This document shows, one piece after another, positions 8,872 to 16,649 of a stretch of 64,000 bases of DNA (position 1 is the first letter of the stretch; every line of letters starts with the position of its first letter). The DNA comes from BOG-908 sp963692875 (GTDB lineage: Bacteria; Pseudomonadota; Alphaproteobacteria; Acetobacterales; Acetobacteraceae). Below the pieces are notes generated by a model. That model was not told where the DNA came from and ran no database searches. It was given only the letters and a program-made list of their open reading frames with translations. The stretch is from contig OZ240673.1 of assembly GCA_965198755.1 (NCBI GenBank), forward strand, positions 4,154,001 through 4,218,000, in the 5' to 3' direction. The position numbers and the translations under genes are program-made.

Positions 8872-9693
8872 ATGGCGACCGCCGGCCTATCATTCGACGG
8901 CCCTGAACTTCGCGCGACGGGCGCACCCAGTAACATGTCCTGCAAAGCCTGTCGGGTGCCGGCCAAGTCATTACCGTTCAGCATGGCGTTCCAGCCGATC
9001 ATCGATGTGCAGCTTCGTCGGATCGACTCCTACGAGGCTCTCGTGCGTGGACCGGCAGGCGAGCCGGCCGCCTCGGTGCTGTCTCAGGTGAACTCCCGGA
9101 ACTTGTACGCCTTCGATCAGGCCTGCCGCGTGCGCGCCATCGAACTGGCGGCGCGGTTGGGCGTGACCACGCGGCTGAACATCAATTTCTTGCCGAACGC
9201 CGTCTACGAGCCGCGCGCTTGCATCCGTGCCACGCTGGAAGCGGCCGCGCGGACCGGCTTCGATCCGCGCCGCCTGACGTTTGAGATCGTGGAGTCCGAG
9301 GCGATCGCAGACACCGAACACCTGCTTTCCATCATGGCCGAGTACCGCCGGCAGGGCTTCAGCGTGGCTTTGGACGATTTCGGCATCGGCTTCTCCAGCC
9401 TGTCGCGTCTTGCGGACCTGCGGCCGGACGTCGTAAAGCTGGACCGTGCCCTGACCAGCAATTGCGACCGCGACACGGTCCGGCTTGCCATCGCCCGCAA
9501 CCTGATCGCGCTCGCCAAGGACATCGACGTGAAGCTGGTGTTCGAGGGCGTCGAGCGCGCCAGCGAGGTGGACGCGCTGCGCAGCTGCGGCGCTCGCTTC
9601 ATGCAAGGCTACTACTTCGCAAAGCCGGCGTTCGAACGCATCGAACGCGAACAGGACGTTTCGCCATCGGTTTGGCACCGGGCCGCGGGCTGA
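8872..9693 (+). CDS. EAL-domain c-di-GMP phosphodiesterase
   Basis: Single-domain EAL protein of 273 aa, predicted to hydrolyse cyclic di-GMP to pGpG. The catalytic signature is complete: YEALVR, LNINFLPN, FEIVESEAI, LDDFGIGFSS (loop 6), DVVKLDR, VFEGVER and MQGYYFAKP. All metal-binding and general-base residues appear present, so it is likely active rather than a degenerate sensor. The first 35 residues are not conserved and include CKACRVPAKS, with three cysteines that might be regulatory. No sensory or membrane domain is fused. The start ATG 8872 follows AAAAGGACA. No linked cyclase is in the window; the BLUF gene 9 kb away lacks an EAL partner. Confidence 0.9.
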   Translation: MATAGLSFDGPELRATGAPSNMSCKACRVPAKSLPFSMAFQPIIDVQLRRIDSYEALVRGPAGEPAASVLSQVNSRNLYAFDQACRVRAIELAARLGVTTRLNINFLPNAVYEPRACIRATLEAAARTGFDPRRLTFEIVESEAIADTEHLLSIMAEYRRQGFSVALDDFGIGFSSLSRLADLRPDVVKLDRALTSNCDRDTVRLAIARNLIALAKDIDVKLVFEGVERASEVDALRSCGARFMQGYYFAKPAFERIEREQDVSPSVWHRAAG

Positions 9694-9700
9694 TTCAACG

Positions 9701-9730
9701 GGCAAGCCAAGCGGTTTTTTGAGAAAAGAC
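9701..9730. repeat. XY repeat R8 (single decayed X arm)
   Basis: Only a shortened left X arm (GCAAGCCAAGCGG then TTTTTTGAGAAAAGAC) remains directly after the EAL gene; core and second arm are gone. Confidence 0.6.
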
Positions 9731-9970
9731 GGTGGGCTCAGGTTTCGAAGCGAACACCCCGACCGAGACGGAGGCTACCTTCGACGCGCGAAGGTCGTTT
9801 AGCCATCCGGTCTGTTCAAGGCCAAGCCGCCTATGGCGGTCGCTCCCGCGAGCATTGAGCAGGCCGAACGAAGGGCTGATATAGAAGAAAGCCAAGCAAT
9901 GCAGCCGCCTGGAAACAATGCTTTGTTCGCGGAGGGTGTTTAACAAACAGCCTGAAGGCTGACCGTTTAG
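9731..9970. other. Gene-free gap between R8 and R9
   Basis: No convincing gene. Its right end (about 9940-9970, with CAGCCTGAAGGCTG and TGACCGTTTAGAAGC) resembles the outer module seen at other copies, for example before R25 and, inverted, after R30. Confidence 0.4.
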
Positions 9971-10105
9971 AAGCAAGCAAGGCCTTCTTTTTTGAAAAAA
10001 AGAAGCAAAAAACTTTTGACTCCGCTGTCGCGGACCTTTCCGGAGAGCGCGCGACAGCGAGTAAAAGTTTTTTGGTCCTTTTTTTCAAAAAAGGACTGCT
10101 TGCTT
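9971..10105 (+). repeat. XY repeat R9 (F, GTCC-type X arm)
   Basis: Yc arm left, X arm right in the GGTCC..GGAC variant, in which both stem strands changed together. Symmetric core. The right outer module TCTATGAGAAAGCATC..TTGGTATTA ends near 10138. Confidence 0.9.
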
Positions 10106-10149
10106 TCTATGAGAAAGCATCGACGCCAGTTGGTATTAGCTACGAACTT

Positions 10150-10249
10150 GAGTCCGTTGTTCCGTTAAGCGCGCGTTTCAGAAACCTCCGCGACAGCAGG
10201 GATAAAAGTTTTTTGCTGCTTTTTTTCAGAAAAGCAGGCCTTGCTTGCC
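10150..10249 (-). repeat. XY repeat R10 (R, X arm missing)
   Basis: Starts inside the core (GCGCGTTTCAGAAACCTCC) and keeps an intact Yd arm (CTGC..GCAG). In tandem with R9, about 45 bp away, upstream of nothing but the 3' side of tRNA-Phe. Confidence 0.82.
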
Positions 10250-10357
10250 TGAGCTTCGTAGAGCCGCTTACCGACAGCCCGTATCGCTCAGCAAGGCCGC
10301 CTCAGCCGCGCCATTGCAGGCCGCGACCTCGAAACGAGGATCAGGATGTCTGAGTAA

Positions 10358-10433
10358 TGGTGCCCAGGGGAGGAATTGAACCACCGACACTGCGATTTTC
10401 AGTCGCATGCTCTACCAACTGAGCTACCTGGGC
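10358..10433 (-). tRNA. tRNA-Phe (GAA)
   Basis: A 76-nt tRNA on the minus strand. The acceptor stem pairs GCCCAGG with CCTGGGC, the discriminator is A and the CCA end is encoded. The D arm contains AGCTCAGTTGGTAGAGC, the anticodon loop is CTGAAAA with anticodon GAA, and the T arm reads GGTTCAATTCC. It lies 40 bp downstream of yacG and could be processed from the same transcript. Confidence 0.95.
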
Positions 10434-10473
10434 GCCGCGGAGGCGGGAGCCTTAGCCCAGCACCGCGAGGGGA

Positions 10474-10653
10474 TCAAGCCGCACCGGCATCACCGCCTGC
10501 CGCGTCCGGGTCGGCCGCGTCGCCGTCGCGGCCTGGCACCACGTATTGCTCGGTCAGCCAGCGGCCGAGGTCGATCTCGGCGCAGCGCGGCGAGCAGAAC
10601 GGGCGGGTGGTGGCTGACGCGGGTTTGCGGCAGATCGGGCAGGCTTGGCTCAA
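10474..10653 (-). CDS. yacG: YacG-type zinc protein (DNA gyrase inhibitor family)
   Basis: Protein of 59 aa with two CxxC-like pairs, CPIC at about 5-8 and FCSPRC at about 19-24, matching YacG, a zinc-binding protein that in E. coli binds GyrB and inhibits gyrase. EIDLGRWLTEQYVVP after the second pair is a strong family match. The start is TTG at 10653, overlapping the rng stop as TTGA, so it is translationally coupled to rng. The acidic Gly/Ala/Asp tail after residue 40 is variable in the family. It is the last protein gene of the hisG-to-yacG run. Confidence 0.88.
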   Translation of the reverse strand: MSQACPICRKPASATTRPFCSPRCAEIDLGRWLTEQYVVPGRDGDAADPDAAGGDAGAA

Positions 10654-11822
10654 CGTGCGTCCTCGATGACCCAGGTGCAGGATTGCAGCCCCGGGTCGGC
10701 CTGCAGGATCAGGGGATAGGTGCAGCGCCGCGCAAGGTCGGCCAACGCCACCGGATCCGCCAGCAGCGCGTGGACCACGGCCGGCGTGGCGCGCAGCCGG
10801 GCGCGCCGGCCGGGCTCTGCGGCAGCCCGCCGCACGGCGGCCAGGCCGGCCGCCAGCGGCCCTGCCAGCACCTCGTGCAGCGGTGCGGCGTGGCGCGGGC
10901 GCAGTATCTCCGCCAGGCCAAGCCGGGTGAAGCCGAGCAGCCGCGGACGCGCCGGGTCGGCCTCCAGACAGGCGACGAGCTCGGGTGCCAGCGCCGCCCG
11001 CCGCTTGGCCGGCAGCCCGGCCAGGTCCACCAGGATGGCGCCGGACAGGTTGCGCAGCCGCAGCTGGCGGGCAAGCGCTGGCAGCGCCGCCCGGTTGGCG
11101 GCGAACTGCACGGCGGATTTGGCACCACGCAGCGCCGTGCTGGCGCCGCCGTCCACGTCGATGGCGGTCAGCGCCGGCGTCGGCGTCACCGTCGCGCGCA
11201 GGCCGCCAGGCAGGGCGACCTCAGGCTCGGCCAGGCCGTCGATCTCGGCCTCCAGCGCGTCGTCGAAGGCGCGCGGGCAGAGGTGCAACCGGCCGGCGAG
11301 CTGCGTGTCCGCGTTGGCCTGGCCTGCCGCCTGCTGCGGGCTGGCCAACCGCTCACCTGCCGCCTCGTCGAGGCTTGCGGCAGCCGCGCTGGTGCGCAGC
11401 CGTGCCAGCAGGGATGCGTCGTCCACCCACACATCGGCCAGCGGGTAGAGACTCGCCAGCCGGAGCAATGGGCTCGGGCCGCGTCTGACGAGGCCCGGTT
11501 CGCCAGCGCCCGCGCCAGCTCCGCCGCAAACGGCCAGGCGGGGTCCCTTGCCGCCCTGTGCGGTGCGGGTGACGCGAACGTTCAGCAGCTCGCCCTCGGT
11601 GCGGCCGGCCGCACCCTCGCTGTCCGGCAGGAAGCCGTCCGTGCCGGGCAGCGCCACGAAGGCGCCCGCCATAGCCGGCACCCGGGCGGTGATGCGCGCA
11701 CGGTAGACGTCGCCCAGCCCGTCCGGCGCGCCGGGGCGCCAGACCGCGTAGTCGGTCAGCGTGTCGCCTTCCAGCGCAGCCACCCGAACCTCCCCGGGGC
11801 TGGAGGACGCGAGGATGCGCAT
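10650..11822 (-). CDS. rng: Ribonuclease E/G family protein (short form)
   Basis: RNase G-like endoribonuclease of 390 aa, shorter than E. coli RNase G (about 490) and far shorter than the rne product at 49629-52814. The start MRILASSSPGEVRVAALEG and RARITARVPAMAGAFVALPG give the S1-like region; TPALTAIDVDGG and LRNLSGAILVDLAGLP correspond to the catalytic AIDVNSG and IVIDFI blocks of RNase E/G. The usual CPxCxG zinc link is absent, as in other short forms. ATG 11822 is immediately preceded by GTG; the upstream sequence is a decayed tandem duplication of the maf/rng junction, so regulation of this start may have changed. Confidence 0.82.
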   Translation of the reverse strand: MRILASSSPGEVRVAALEGDTLTDYAVWRPGAPDGLGDVYRARITARVPAMAGAFVALPGTDGFLPDSEGAAGRTEGELLNVRVTRTAQGGKGPRLAVCGGAGAGAGEPGLVRRGPSPLLRLASLYPLADVWVDDASLLARLRTSAAAASLDEAAGERLASPQQAAGQANADTQLAGRLHLCPRAFDDALEAEIDGLAEPEVALPGGLRATVTPTPALTAIDVDGGASTALRGAKSAVQFAANRAALPALARQLRLRNLSGAILVDLAGLPAKRRAALAPELVACLEADPARPRLLGFTRLGLAEILRPRHAAPLHEVLAGPLAAGLAAVRRAAAEPGRRARLRATPAVVHALLADPVALADLARRCTYPLILQADPGLQSCTWVIEDAR

Positions 11823-12321
11823 CACGATACCAGGCGGTGAGCCCGCGCAGCAGCCGCGCGGACCTCACCGGGGCTGGCGGCCAGGATGCGCATCAGCGAA
11901 CCAGGTCGCGCGCCGGCGTAGCGGCTGCGCGAGCCTGACTGGCGTTGGCAGAACCAAGTATGCGTACCACGAGGCCAGCTAGAAGCGGCGGCGCAGGAGC
12001 ACGGACCCTACCAGGACTGGCAGAGGCGAGAATCGCTGTCGACACTAGGAGGCGCGCCTGCGCAGCCGTTGCATGGACCTCATACCAACAGCCCGAAACA
12101 CTGACTCCTGCGATGGCCGACGGCGCGACGAAGGCCTTCTTCGAGAAAAAGAAGCAAAGAGCTTTTGTCTCTGCTGTCGCGGACTCTCCGACAGCGTACG
12201 GCCAGGAAGCAAAAGTTTTTTGGTTCTTTTTTTCAAAAAAGAACTGCTTGCCTTGCTTGCACCGGTCAACGTCCCGGGCGGCTAGTATTAGTGGAACTGG
12301 CAGAGGCGTGGATGCGCGTCA
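11753..12321 (-). repeat. Decayed tandem duplication of the maf/rng junction (about 72-bp units)
   Basis: On the minus strand the junction sequence (end of maf, TGATGCGCATCC.., start of rng) recurs at about 12319, 12039, 11967, 11893 and 11822. Spacings are 280, 72, 74 and 71 bp; removing the 208-bp repeat R11 from the first gives 72. The copy nearest rng is most similar (GATGCGCATCCTGGCCGCC against GATGCGCATCCTCGCGTCC) and similarity falls with distance. Each unit joins the last codons of maf (CTGCTGCGCGGGC) to the first codons of rng. Confidence 0.8.
12083..12290 (+). repeat. XY repeat R11, long form (F) with defined ends
   Basis: Shortened Ya arm left (12131-12153), X arm right, ends at 12260, plus outer modules on both sides: left beginning TACCAACAGCCCG, right ending GGCTAGTATTA. 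It interrupts one unit of the maf/rng tandem duplication between GACCTCA and GTGGAACTGG, which fixes the inserted length at 208 bp. Confidence 0.82.
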
Positions 12322-12882
12322 CGGAACCGGGTAGCCGCGCCCGCGCAGCAGTTGCGCCGTCTCGAACAGCGGCAGGCCGACCACGCCCGAGTAGCTTCCC
12401 TGCAGCGCGCGGATCAGGCCGGCGGCGCGGCCCTGAATGGCGTAGCCGCCCGCCTTGCCCAACCACTCGCCGCTGTCGAGGTAGGCTTGAACCTGCGCCG
12501 CGGTCAGCCGCGCGAAGATCACCGTGCTCTCCGACAGCCTCGCCGAGCGCGCGCCGTCCGGCGCCACCAGGCTGACCGCGGTCAGCACGTGGTGGCGCCG
12601 GCCGGAGAGCAACTCCAGGCACGCGCGTGCCTGCGCTTCAGTCTCGGCCTTGGGCAGGATGCGGCGGCCGACGGCTACCACGGTGTCGGCACCCAGCACG
12701 AAGCAGCCGGAACGCGCGGCGGCGTCCGCCTTTTCGCGGGCGAGGCGTTCGGCATGCGGGCGGGGGAGTTCGCGCGGGCGGGGGGTCTCGTCCAGGTCCT
12801 GGGGGGCGACCTGGTCGGGGACGATGCCAATCTGGGCCAGCAAGGACAGGCGGCGGGGGCTGGCGGACGCAAGGATCAGCAA
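12319..12882 (-). CDS. maf: Maf-like nucleoside triphosphate pyrophosphatase
   Basis: Maf/HAM1-fold protein of 187 aa that hydrolyses non-canonical or methylated NTPs (dTTP/UTP or m7GTP type) and is linked to septum control. Motifs are LILASASPRRLSLL at the N-terminus, VLGADTVVAV with the catalytic Asp, SGRRHHVLTAV, and GKAGGYAIQGRAAGLI. The start codon is TTG at 12882, located exactly in the CCTTGC end of repeat R12; no ATG fits. The stop TGA at 12319 is followed by a decayed copy of the rng start, indicating that maf and rng once overlapped as TGATG. Confidence 0.92.
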   Translation of the reverse strand: MLILASASPRRLSLLAQIGIVPDQVAPQDLDETPRPRELPRPHAERLAREKADAAARSGCFVLGADTVVAVGRRILPKAETEAQARACLELLSGRRHHVLTAVSLVAPDGARSARLSESTVIFARLTAAQVQAYLDSGEWLGKAGGYAIQGRAAGLIRALQGSYSGVVGLPLFETAQLLRGRGYPVP

Positions 12883-13026
12883 GGAAGGCCTTCTTTTTTG
12901 AAAAAAAGAAGCAAAAAACTTTTATGCGCGCTGTCGCGGGATGCTGAAACGAGGTGTCTCACCAACGCGAACCCGACGAGACACAGGTATTTTGGTTCTT
13001 TTTTTCAAAAAAGAACCGCTTGCCTT
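12879..13026 (+). repeat. XY repeat R12 (F)
   Basis: Yc arm left, X arm right; long core variant containing GCTGAAACGAGGTGTCTCACC. The inner small stem on the left is damaged (CTTTTATG). It lies inside the infA-maf transcription unit and donates the maf start codon. Confidence 0.9.
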
Positions 13027-13029
13027 GCC

Positions 13030-13251
13030 TCACTTGAACCGGAACGTGATCCGGCCCTTGCTCAGATCGTAGGGAGTCATCTCGACGTTCACCCGGTCGC
13101 CGGCCAGCACGCGGATGCGGTTCTTGCGCATCTTGCCGCTTACCTGGGCGAGGATGGAGTGCTCGTTGGTGTCGAGCTTCACGCGGAACATGGCGTTAGG
13201 CAGCAGCTCGGTGACGATGCCGCTGAACTCGATCATGTCTTCCTTGGACAT
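13030..13251 (-). CDS. infA: Translation initiation factor IF-1
   Basis: IF-1 of 73 aa, an S1/OB-fold protein that binds the ribosomal A site during initiation. The sequence is highly conserved throughout: MSKEDMIEFSGIVTELLPN, FRVKLDTNEH, ILAQVSGKMRKNRIRVLAGD, VNVEMTPYDLSKGRITFRFK. Length and start are standard. It sits between hisD upstream and maf downstream on the minus strand, a synteny found in many Acetobacteraceae, with repeats R13 and R12 on either side. About 220 bp upstream to R13 hold no gene and presumably its promoter. Confidence 0.97.
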   Translation of the reverse strand: MSKEDMIEFSGIVTELLPNAMFRVKLDTNEHSILAQVSGKMRKNRIRVLAGDRVNVEMTPYDLSKGRITFRFK

Positions 13252-13471
13252 CAGGCCTCTTTGAAGTTGTGCATGGGCGCGTTGTGGTGACCGCGCGGGG
13301 CTGGGTCAAGCAGGCGGCGTTGCACGCTATGGGCAGCAGCCGGGGCCATCGTATGTAGGGCGCTTCGGCGAACCCACGTCGCGTTCGCAGCGGTGAAGCC
13401 CGGCGACACCTCGATGCGTGTCGTAAGCGATCCGCTTCTTGTATGAGCTGGCCAAACCGCGACCGGTTGCA

Positions 13472-13609
13472 GGCAAGGCAAGCGGTTCTTTTTTGAAAAA
13501 AAGAACCAAAAAACTTTTGTTCCCTTGGGTACATGCTGCAGAAACCTCCGCGACAGCAGGGACAAAAGTTTTTTTGCTGCTTTTTTTCAAAAAAGCAGGC
13601 CTTGCTTGC
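13472..13609 (-). repeat. XY repeat R13 (R)
   Basis: X arm left, Yd arm (CTGC..GCAG) right; asymmetric core with CCCTTGGG next to X and CTCCGCGACAGCAGG next to Y. Located between hisD and infA. Confidence 0.92.
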
Positions 13610-13667
13610 TGGACTTCGAAAGCTTCACGCCGCGGGCAACAGACCCGACGGTAGCCTGGCAAGGATC

Positions 13668-13696
13668 GCCGCCCTGGCCCGCCGGTCCAGGGCGGC
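13668..13696. terminator. GC-rich inverted repeat downstream of hisD
   Basis: GCCGCCCTGG (13668-13677) and CCAGGGCGGC (13687-13696) form a 10-bp perfect stem with a 9-nt loop, about 45 bp after the hisD stop. There is no T tract, so it may act as a stabilising or Rho-assisted element rather than an intrinsic terminator. Confidence 0.35.
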
Positions 13697-13740
13697 CTCG
13701 CCCTGGTGGGGGTGCGAGGGCAAAGCCCCTGCCGCTTGCT

Positions 13741-15033
13741 TCACCCCGCCCCCAACCTGACCTGCAAACTCAACGCATGCGCCTGCAACCCCTCGGCCTC
13801 GGCCAAAAGCGCGCCCGCCGGCCCGATCCGCCCCAGGGCTGCCGCATCCGCCTCGATCCAAGTCGTCCGCTTGAGGAAGTCGTACACCGACAGCCCGGAG
13901 GCAAACCGTGCCGTGCGCCCGGTCGGCAGCACGTGGTTCGGTCCCGCCACGTAGTCGCCCAGCGCTTCCGGCGTGAAGCGGCCGAGAAAGGCGCTGCCGG
14001 CGTGGCGGATGCGCGCGAACAGCGCGGCGGGGTCGGCCACCATGATCTGCAAGTGCTCCGGTGCCAGCCGGTCGGACAAGGCGGCACCCTCCGCCCAGTC
14101 GCGCACCAGCACGATGGCGCCGTGGTCGCGCCAGCTCGCCCCGGCGATGGTGTGCCGCGCCAGTCTCGGCAGTTCGGCCTCGACGGCGGCGGCCACCGCA
14201 TCGGCGAGGCCGGCATCGTCGGTGATCAGGATGGATTGCGCGGCCTCGTCGTGCTCGGCCTGCGCCAGCAGGTCGACGGCGACGTGGCGCGGGTCGTTCT
14301 GCGCGTCGGCGAGGATCACCACCTCGGACGGGCCGGCGACGCCGTCGATGCCGACGCGGCCGAACACCTGGCGCTTGGCCTCGGCCACGTAGGCGTTGCC
14401 GGGCCCCACGATGCGGTCCACAGGCGCGATGGTAGCCGTGCCGTAGGCCAGGGCGGCGACGGCCTGCGCGCCGCCGACGCGGAAGATCTCGCTCACCCCG
14501 GCGCGCCTGGCGGCGGCCAGTACCAGCGGGTTGAGCACCCCGTCCGGCGTCGGCACGCACATGGCGATGCGGGCGACGCCGGCCACGCGCGCCGGGATGG
14601 CGTTCATCAGCACAGACGACGGGTAGGCCGCCTTGCCGCCGGGCACGTAGATGCCGACGCTGTCCAGCGGCGTCCAGCGCATGCCCATGGTGACGTGCGC
14701 GTCGTCGTGCATCTGCATGTCGATCGGCACCTGGGCGCGGTGGAACGCCTCGATCCTGGTGGCGGCCAGGTCGAGGGCCGCGTGCAGTTCGGCCGAGGTG
14801 GCCGCACAGGCTTGGTCGATCTCGCTCGTGGTGATGCGTAGCGCGCCGGCGTTCAGCTCCAGCCGGTCGAAGCGGGCGGTGTAGGCGCACAGCGCCGCGT
14901 CGCCGTTTGCGCGCACCTCGGCGATGATGGCGGCGACGGCCGCGTCCACGCGCGCGGTGGTCTCGCGTGCTTCGTTCAGCAGTGCGTCGAACGCGGCGGC
15001 GAAGCCGGCGTCAGCGGTGGAAAGGCGCTTCAT
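13741..15033 (-). CDS. hisD: Histidinol dehydrogenase
   Basis: Zinc enzyme of 430 aa that oxidises histidinol to histidine in two NAD-dependent steps. Signature blocks are GIYVPGGKAAYPSSVLMNAIPA, VGGAQAVAALAYGT, VDRIVGPGNAYVAEAKR, GPSEVVILAD, AEHDEAAQSIL and APEHLQ; the catalytic Glu/His pair and zinc ligands lie in the last three. Start MKRLSTADAGFAAAFDALL at 15033 is preferred; the longer ORF upstream has no conservation. It follows hisG on the same strand with repeat R14 in the 286-bp gap and precedes infA. Length is normal. Confidence 0.95.
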   Translation of the reverse strand: MKRLSTADAGFAAAFDALLNEARETTARVDAAVAAIIAEVRANGDAALCAYTARFDRLELNAGALRITTSEIDQACAATSAELHAALDLAATRIEAFHRAQVPIDMQMHDDAHVTMGMRWTPLDSVGIYVPGGKAAYPSSVLMNAIPARVAGVARIAMCVPTPDGVLNPLVLAAARRAGVSEIFRVGGAQAVAALAYGTATIAPVDRIVGPGNAYVAEAKRQVFGRVGIDGVAGPSEVVILADAQNDPRHVAVDLLAQAEHDEAAQSILITDDAGLADAVAAAVEAELPRLARHTIAGASWRDHGAIVLVRDWAEGAALSDRLAPEHLQIMVADPAALFARIRHAGSAFLGRFTPEALGDYVAGPNHVLPTGRTARFASGLSVYDFLKRTTWIEADAAALGRIGPAGALLAEAEGLQAHALSLQVRLGAG

Positions 15034-15150
15034 GCCGATGTGGCCGCGCCCGACGGGACGTTGGTCTCGAAGGACGCATGCGACAGGCTGCGCGAGATCG
15101 GTGAGGGAAAACAACGGCCTGACCAGGAGGAAAGCTGACCTGACAAGAAA

Positions 15151-15286
15151 GAAAGAAAGTCTTCTTTTTCGAGAAAAAGAAGCAAAAAGCTTTTGTCAGC
15201 GCTGTCGCGGAGTCTTCCACACGGAGCGACCAAGGGAACAAAAGTTTTTTGGTTCTTTTTTTCAAAAAAGAACCGCTTGCCTTGCC
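15151..15286 (+). repeat. XY repeat R14 (F)
   Basis: Ya arm left with altered outer flank (GAAAGAAAGT), X arm right; core with GCTGTCGCGGAGTCTTCC. It splits the hisG-hisD pair, which is normally tightly spaced. Confidence 0.9.
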
Positions 15287-15319
15287 TTCGCGCTTGCCTG
15301 CCGAACGTGAAAACGTGCC

Positions 15320-16021
15320 TCATGCCGCGATAGCCGCCCGGAAGCGCGCGATCCACGCGCCGATCTCCTCCGGCCGGGTCTTCAGCGCGGTGCGGTTGAC
15401 GATCAGCCGGCTGGTGACGTGGGCGATCACCTCGGTTTCCTGCAGCCCGTTGGCCCGCAGTGTGGAGCCGGTCTGCACCAGGTCCACGATGAGGCGGGAC
15501 AGGCCCAGGCCGGGGGCGAGCTCCATCGCCCCGTTCAGCGGCACCACGTCGGCGTGGATGCCGCGGGCGGCGTAGTGGCGCCGCGCGGTGTTGGGGTACT
15601 TGCTGGCCACGCGCACGCTGGACCAGCGGGCCGGGTCGTCCTGCGCGTCGCCAACGGGGGCGGCCACCGACACGCGGCAGGCGCCGATGCCAAGGTCGAG
15701 CGGGGCGTAGATTTCCGGGTAGTCGAACTCGCCCAGCACGTCGCCGCCGCAGATGCCGAGCTGGGCGGCGCCGTAGGCCACGAAGGTGGCCACGTCGAAC
15801 GGGCGTACGCGGACCACGTCGAGCGCCGGGTCGCTGGTGGGGAAGCGCAGGCGGCGGCTGGCCTCGTCGGTATAGTCGCTGGCGGGTGCCACGCCGGCGC
15901 GGGCCAGCAGCGGGCCGCATTCCGCCAGGATGCGGCCTTTCGGCAGCGCCAGGATCAGTGGGGTTGCCAGCTCGGAGGAGAGGTCGGGGGCGCGCGAGCC
16001 GCCGCGGTAGGGTGCCGTCAT
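15320..16021 (-). CDS. hisG: ATP phosphoribosyltransferase, short form
   Basis: HisG of 233 aa, first enzyme of histidine biosynthesis, condensing ATP and PRPP. This is the short catalytic form that lacks the C-terminal regulatory domain and normally works with HisZ; no hisZ is in the window. Motifs are LILALPKGRIL, DVVRVRPFDVATFVAYGAAQLGICGGDVL, SKYPNTARRHYA, NGAMELAPGLGLSRLIVDLVQTGSTLRANGL (PRPP-binding). Start ATG 16021 gives the usual short N-terminal extension; a further upstream ATG adds six residues. It heads the minus-strand run hisG-hisD-infA-maf-rng-yacG. Confidence 0.94.
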   Translation of the reverse strand: MTAPYRGGSRAPDLSSELATPLILALPKGRILAECGPLLARAGVAPASDYTDEASRRLRFPTSDPALDVVRVRPFDVATFVAYGAAQLGICGGDVLGEFDYPEIYAPLDLGIGACRVSVAAPVGDAQDDPARWSSVRVASKYPNTARRHYAARGIHADVVPLNGAMELAPGLGLSRLIVDLVQTGSTLRANGLQETEVIAHVTSRLIVNRTALKTRPEEIGAWIARFRAAIAA

Positions 16022-16131
16022 GCGCCGGGCGCTTAGCACGTCATGCGCTGCGCGTCAGGTGTCCGGGCCGGGCGGCTGTGCCACGATGTTAGCGCATCAT
16101 CCGACCAGACGGGGGCCGAAACAACGAGCTA

Positions 16132-16177
16132 GAGCGTTTCCGGCGTGCTTATCGAACCATCGAGGTCGGAAACGCTC
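16132..16177. repeat. Alphaproteobacterial GAGCGTTTCC palindrome
   Basis: GAGCGTTTCCG (16132-16142) and CGGAAACGCTC (16167-16177) form an 11-bp perfect inverted repeat with a 24-nt loop. Similar GAGCGTTTCC palindromes are scattered in many alphaproteobacterial genomes. It is unrelated in sequence to the XY repeat. Confidence 0.6.
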
Positions 16178-16201
16178 AAGCCGTTTCAGCGGAGAAGCGG
16201 G

Positions 16202-16409
16202 ATGGCAGACCCATACCGGTTCGTGCCGCGGCGGTTCGGCTACGGGGCGACGCCGGTCGCCTGGCAGGGCTGGGCGCTGACGCTTGCGAGCGTGACACCG
16301 TTGCTGGTCAACAGCGTGTGGTGGCGCAGCCGGCGGCGTGGTGGTGCTGGCGGGCGGGCTGGCGCTGGTTTACGTCAAAACGAGCGAGCCGTGGCGGCAG
16401 CGGTTTTGA
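16202..16409 (+). pseudogene. Frameshifted small membrane protein gene
   Basis: ATG 16202 opens MADPYRFVPRRFGYGATPVAWQGWALTLASV, then after about residue 43 the reading frame becomes Arg/Gly-rich. In the other frame the sequence continues sensibly as VVLAGGLALVYVKTSEPWRQRF with a stop at 16407-16409. The two parts together would make a protein of about 69 aa with one or two membrane segments. The total length is one base off a multiple of three, so a single-base indel near 16330 explains it. It could also be a sequencing error. No specific function can be given. Confidence 0.55.
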
Positions 16410-16454
16410 CAGGCGGTAATTTGCTGGTGGCCGGGCCTCGCCAAGTGCGGCAGG

Positions 16455-16649
16455 AAGGCAAGGCCTTCTTTTCTGAAGAAAAGAAGCAAAAGACTTTTGG
16501 GACTGCTGTCGCGGAGGTTTCTGCAGCGTGTGCCCAAGGGAACACAAGTTGATCGGTTGTTTTTCAAGGAAGTTTCCTGCTGAAGGAAACTCCGCGACAG
16601 CGCTGACAAAAGCTTTTTGCTTCTTTTCTCGAAAAAGAAGGCGTTGCTT
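16455..16649. repeat. XY repeat R15 (composite, Y at both ends)
   Basis: Yb arm left and F core ending CCCAAGGGAAC, then a collapsed X arm (TCGGTTGTTTTTCAAGG), then a second, reversed core with CTCCGCGACAG and a Ya arm right. Best read as an F and an R copy fused head to head at their X ends. Confidence 0.8.

Noticed and set aside
9695..9976. 93-aa minus-strand ORF between the EAL gene and R9
   Set aside because: Mixed composition, no recognisable domain, no ribosome binding site, and both ends fall in repeat remnants.
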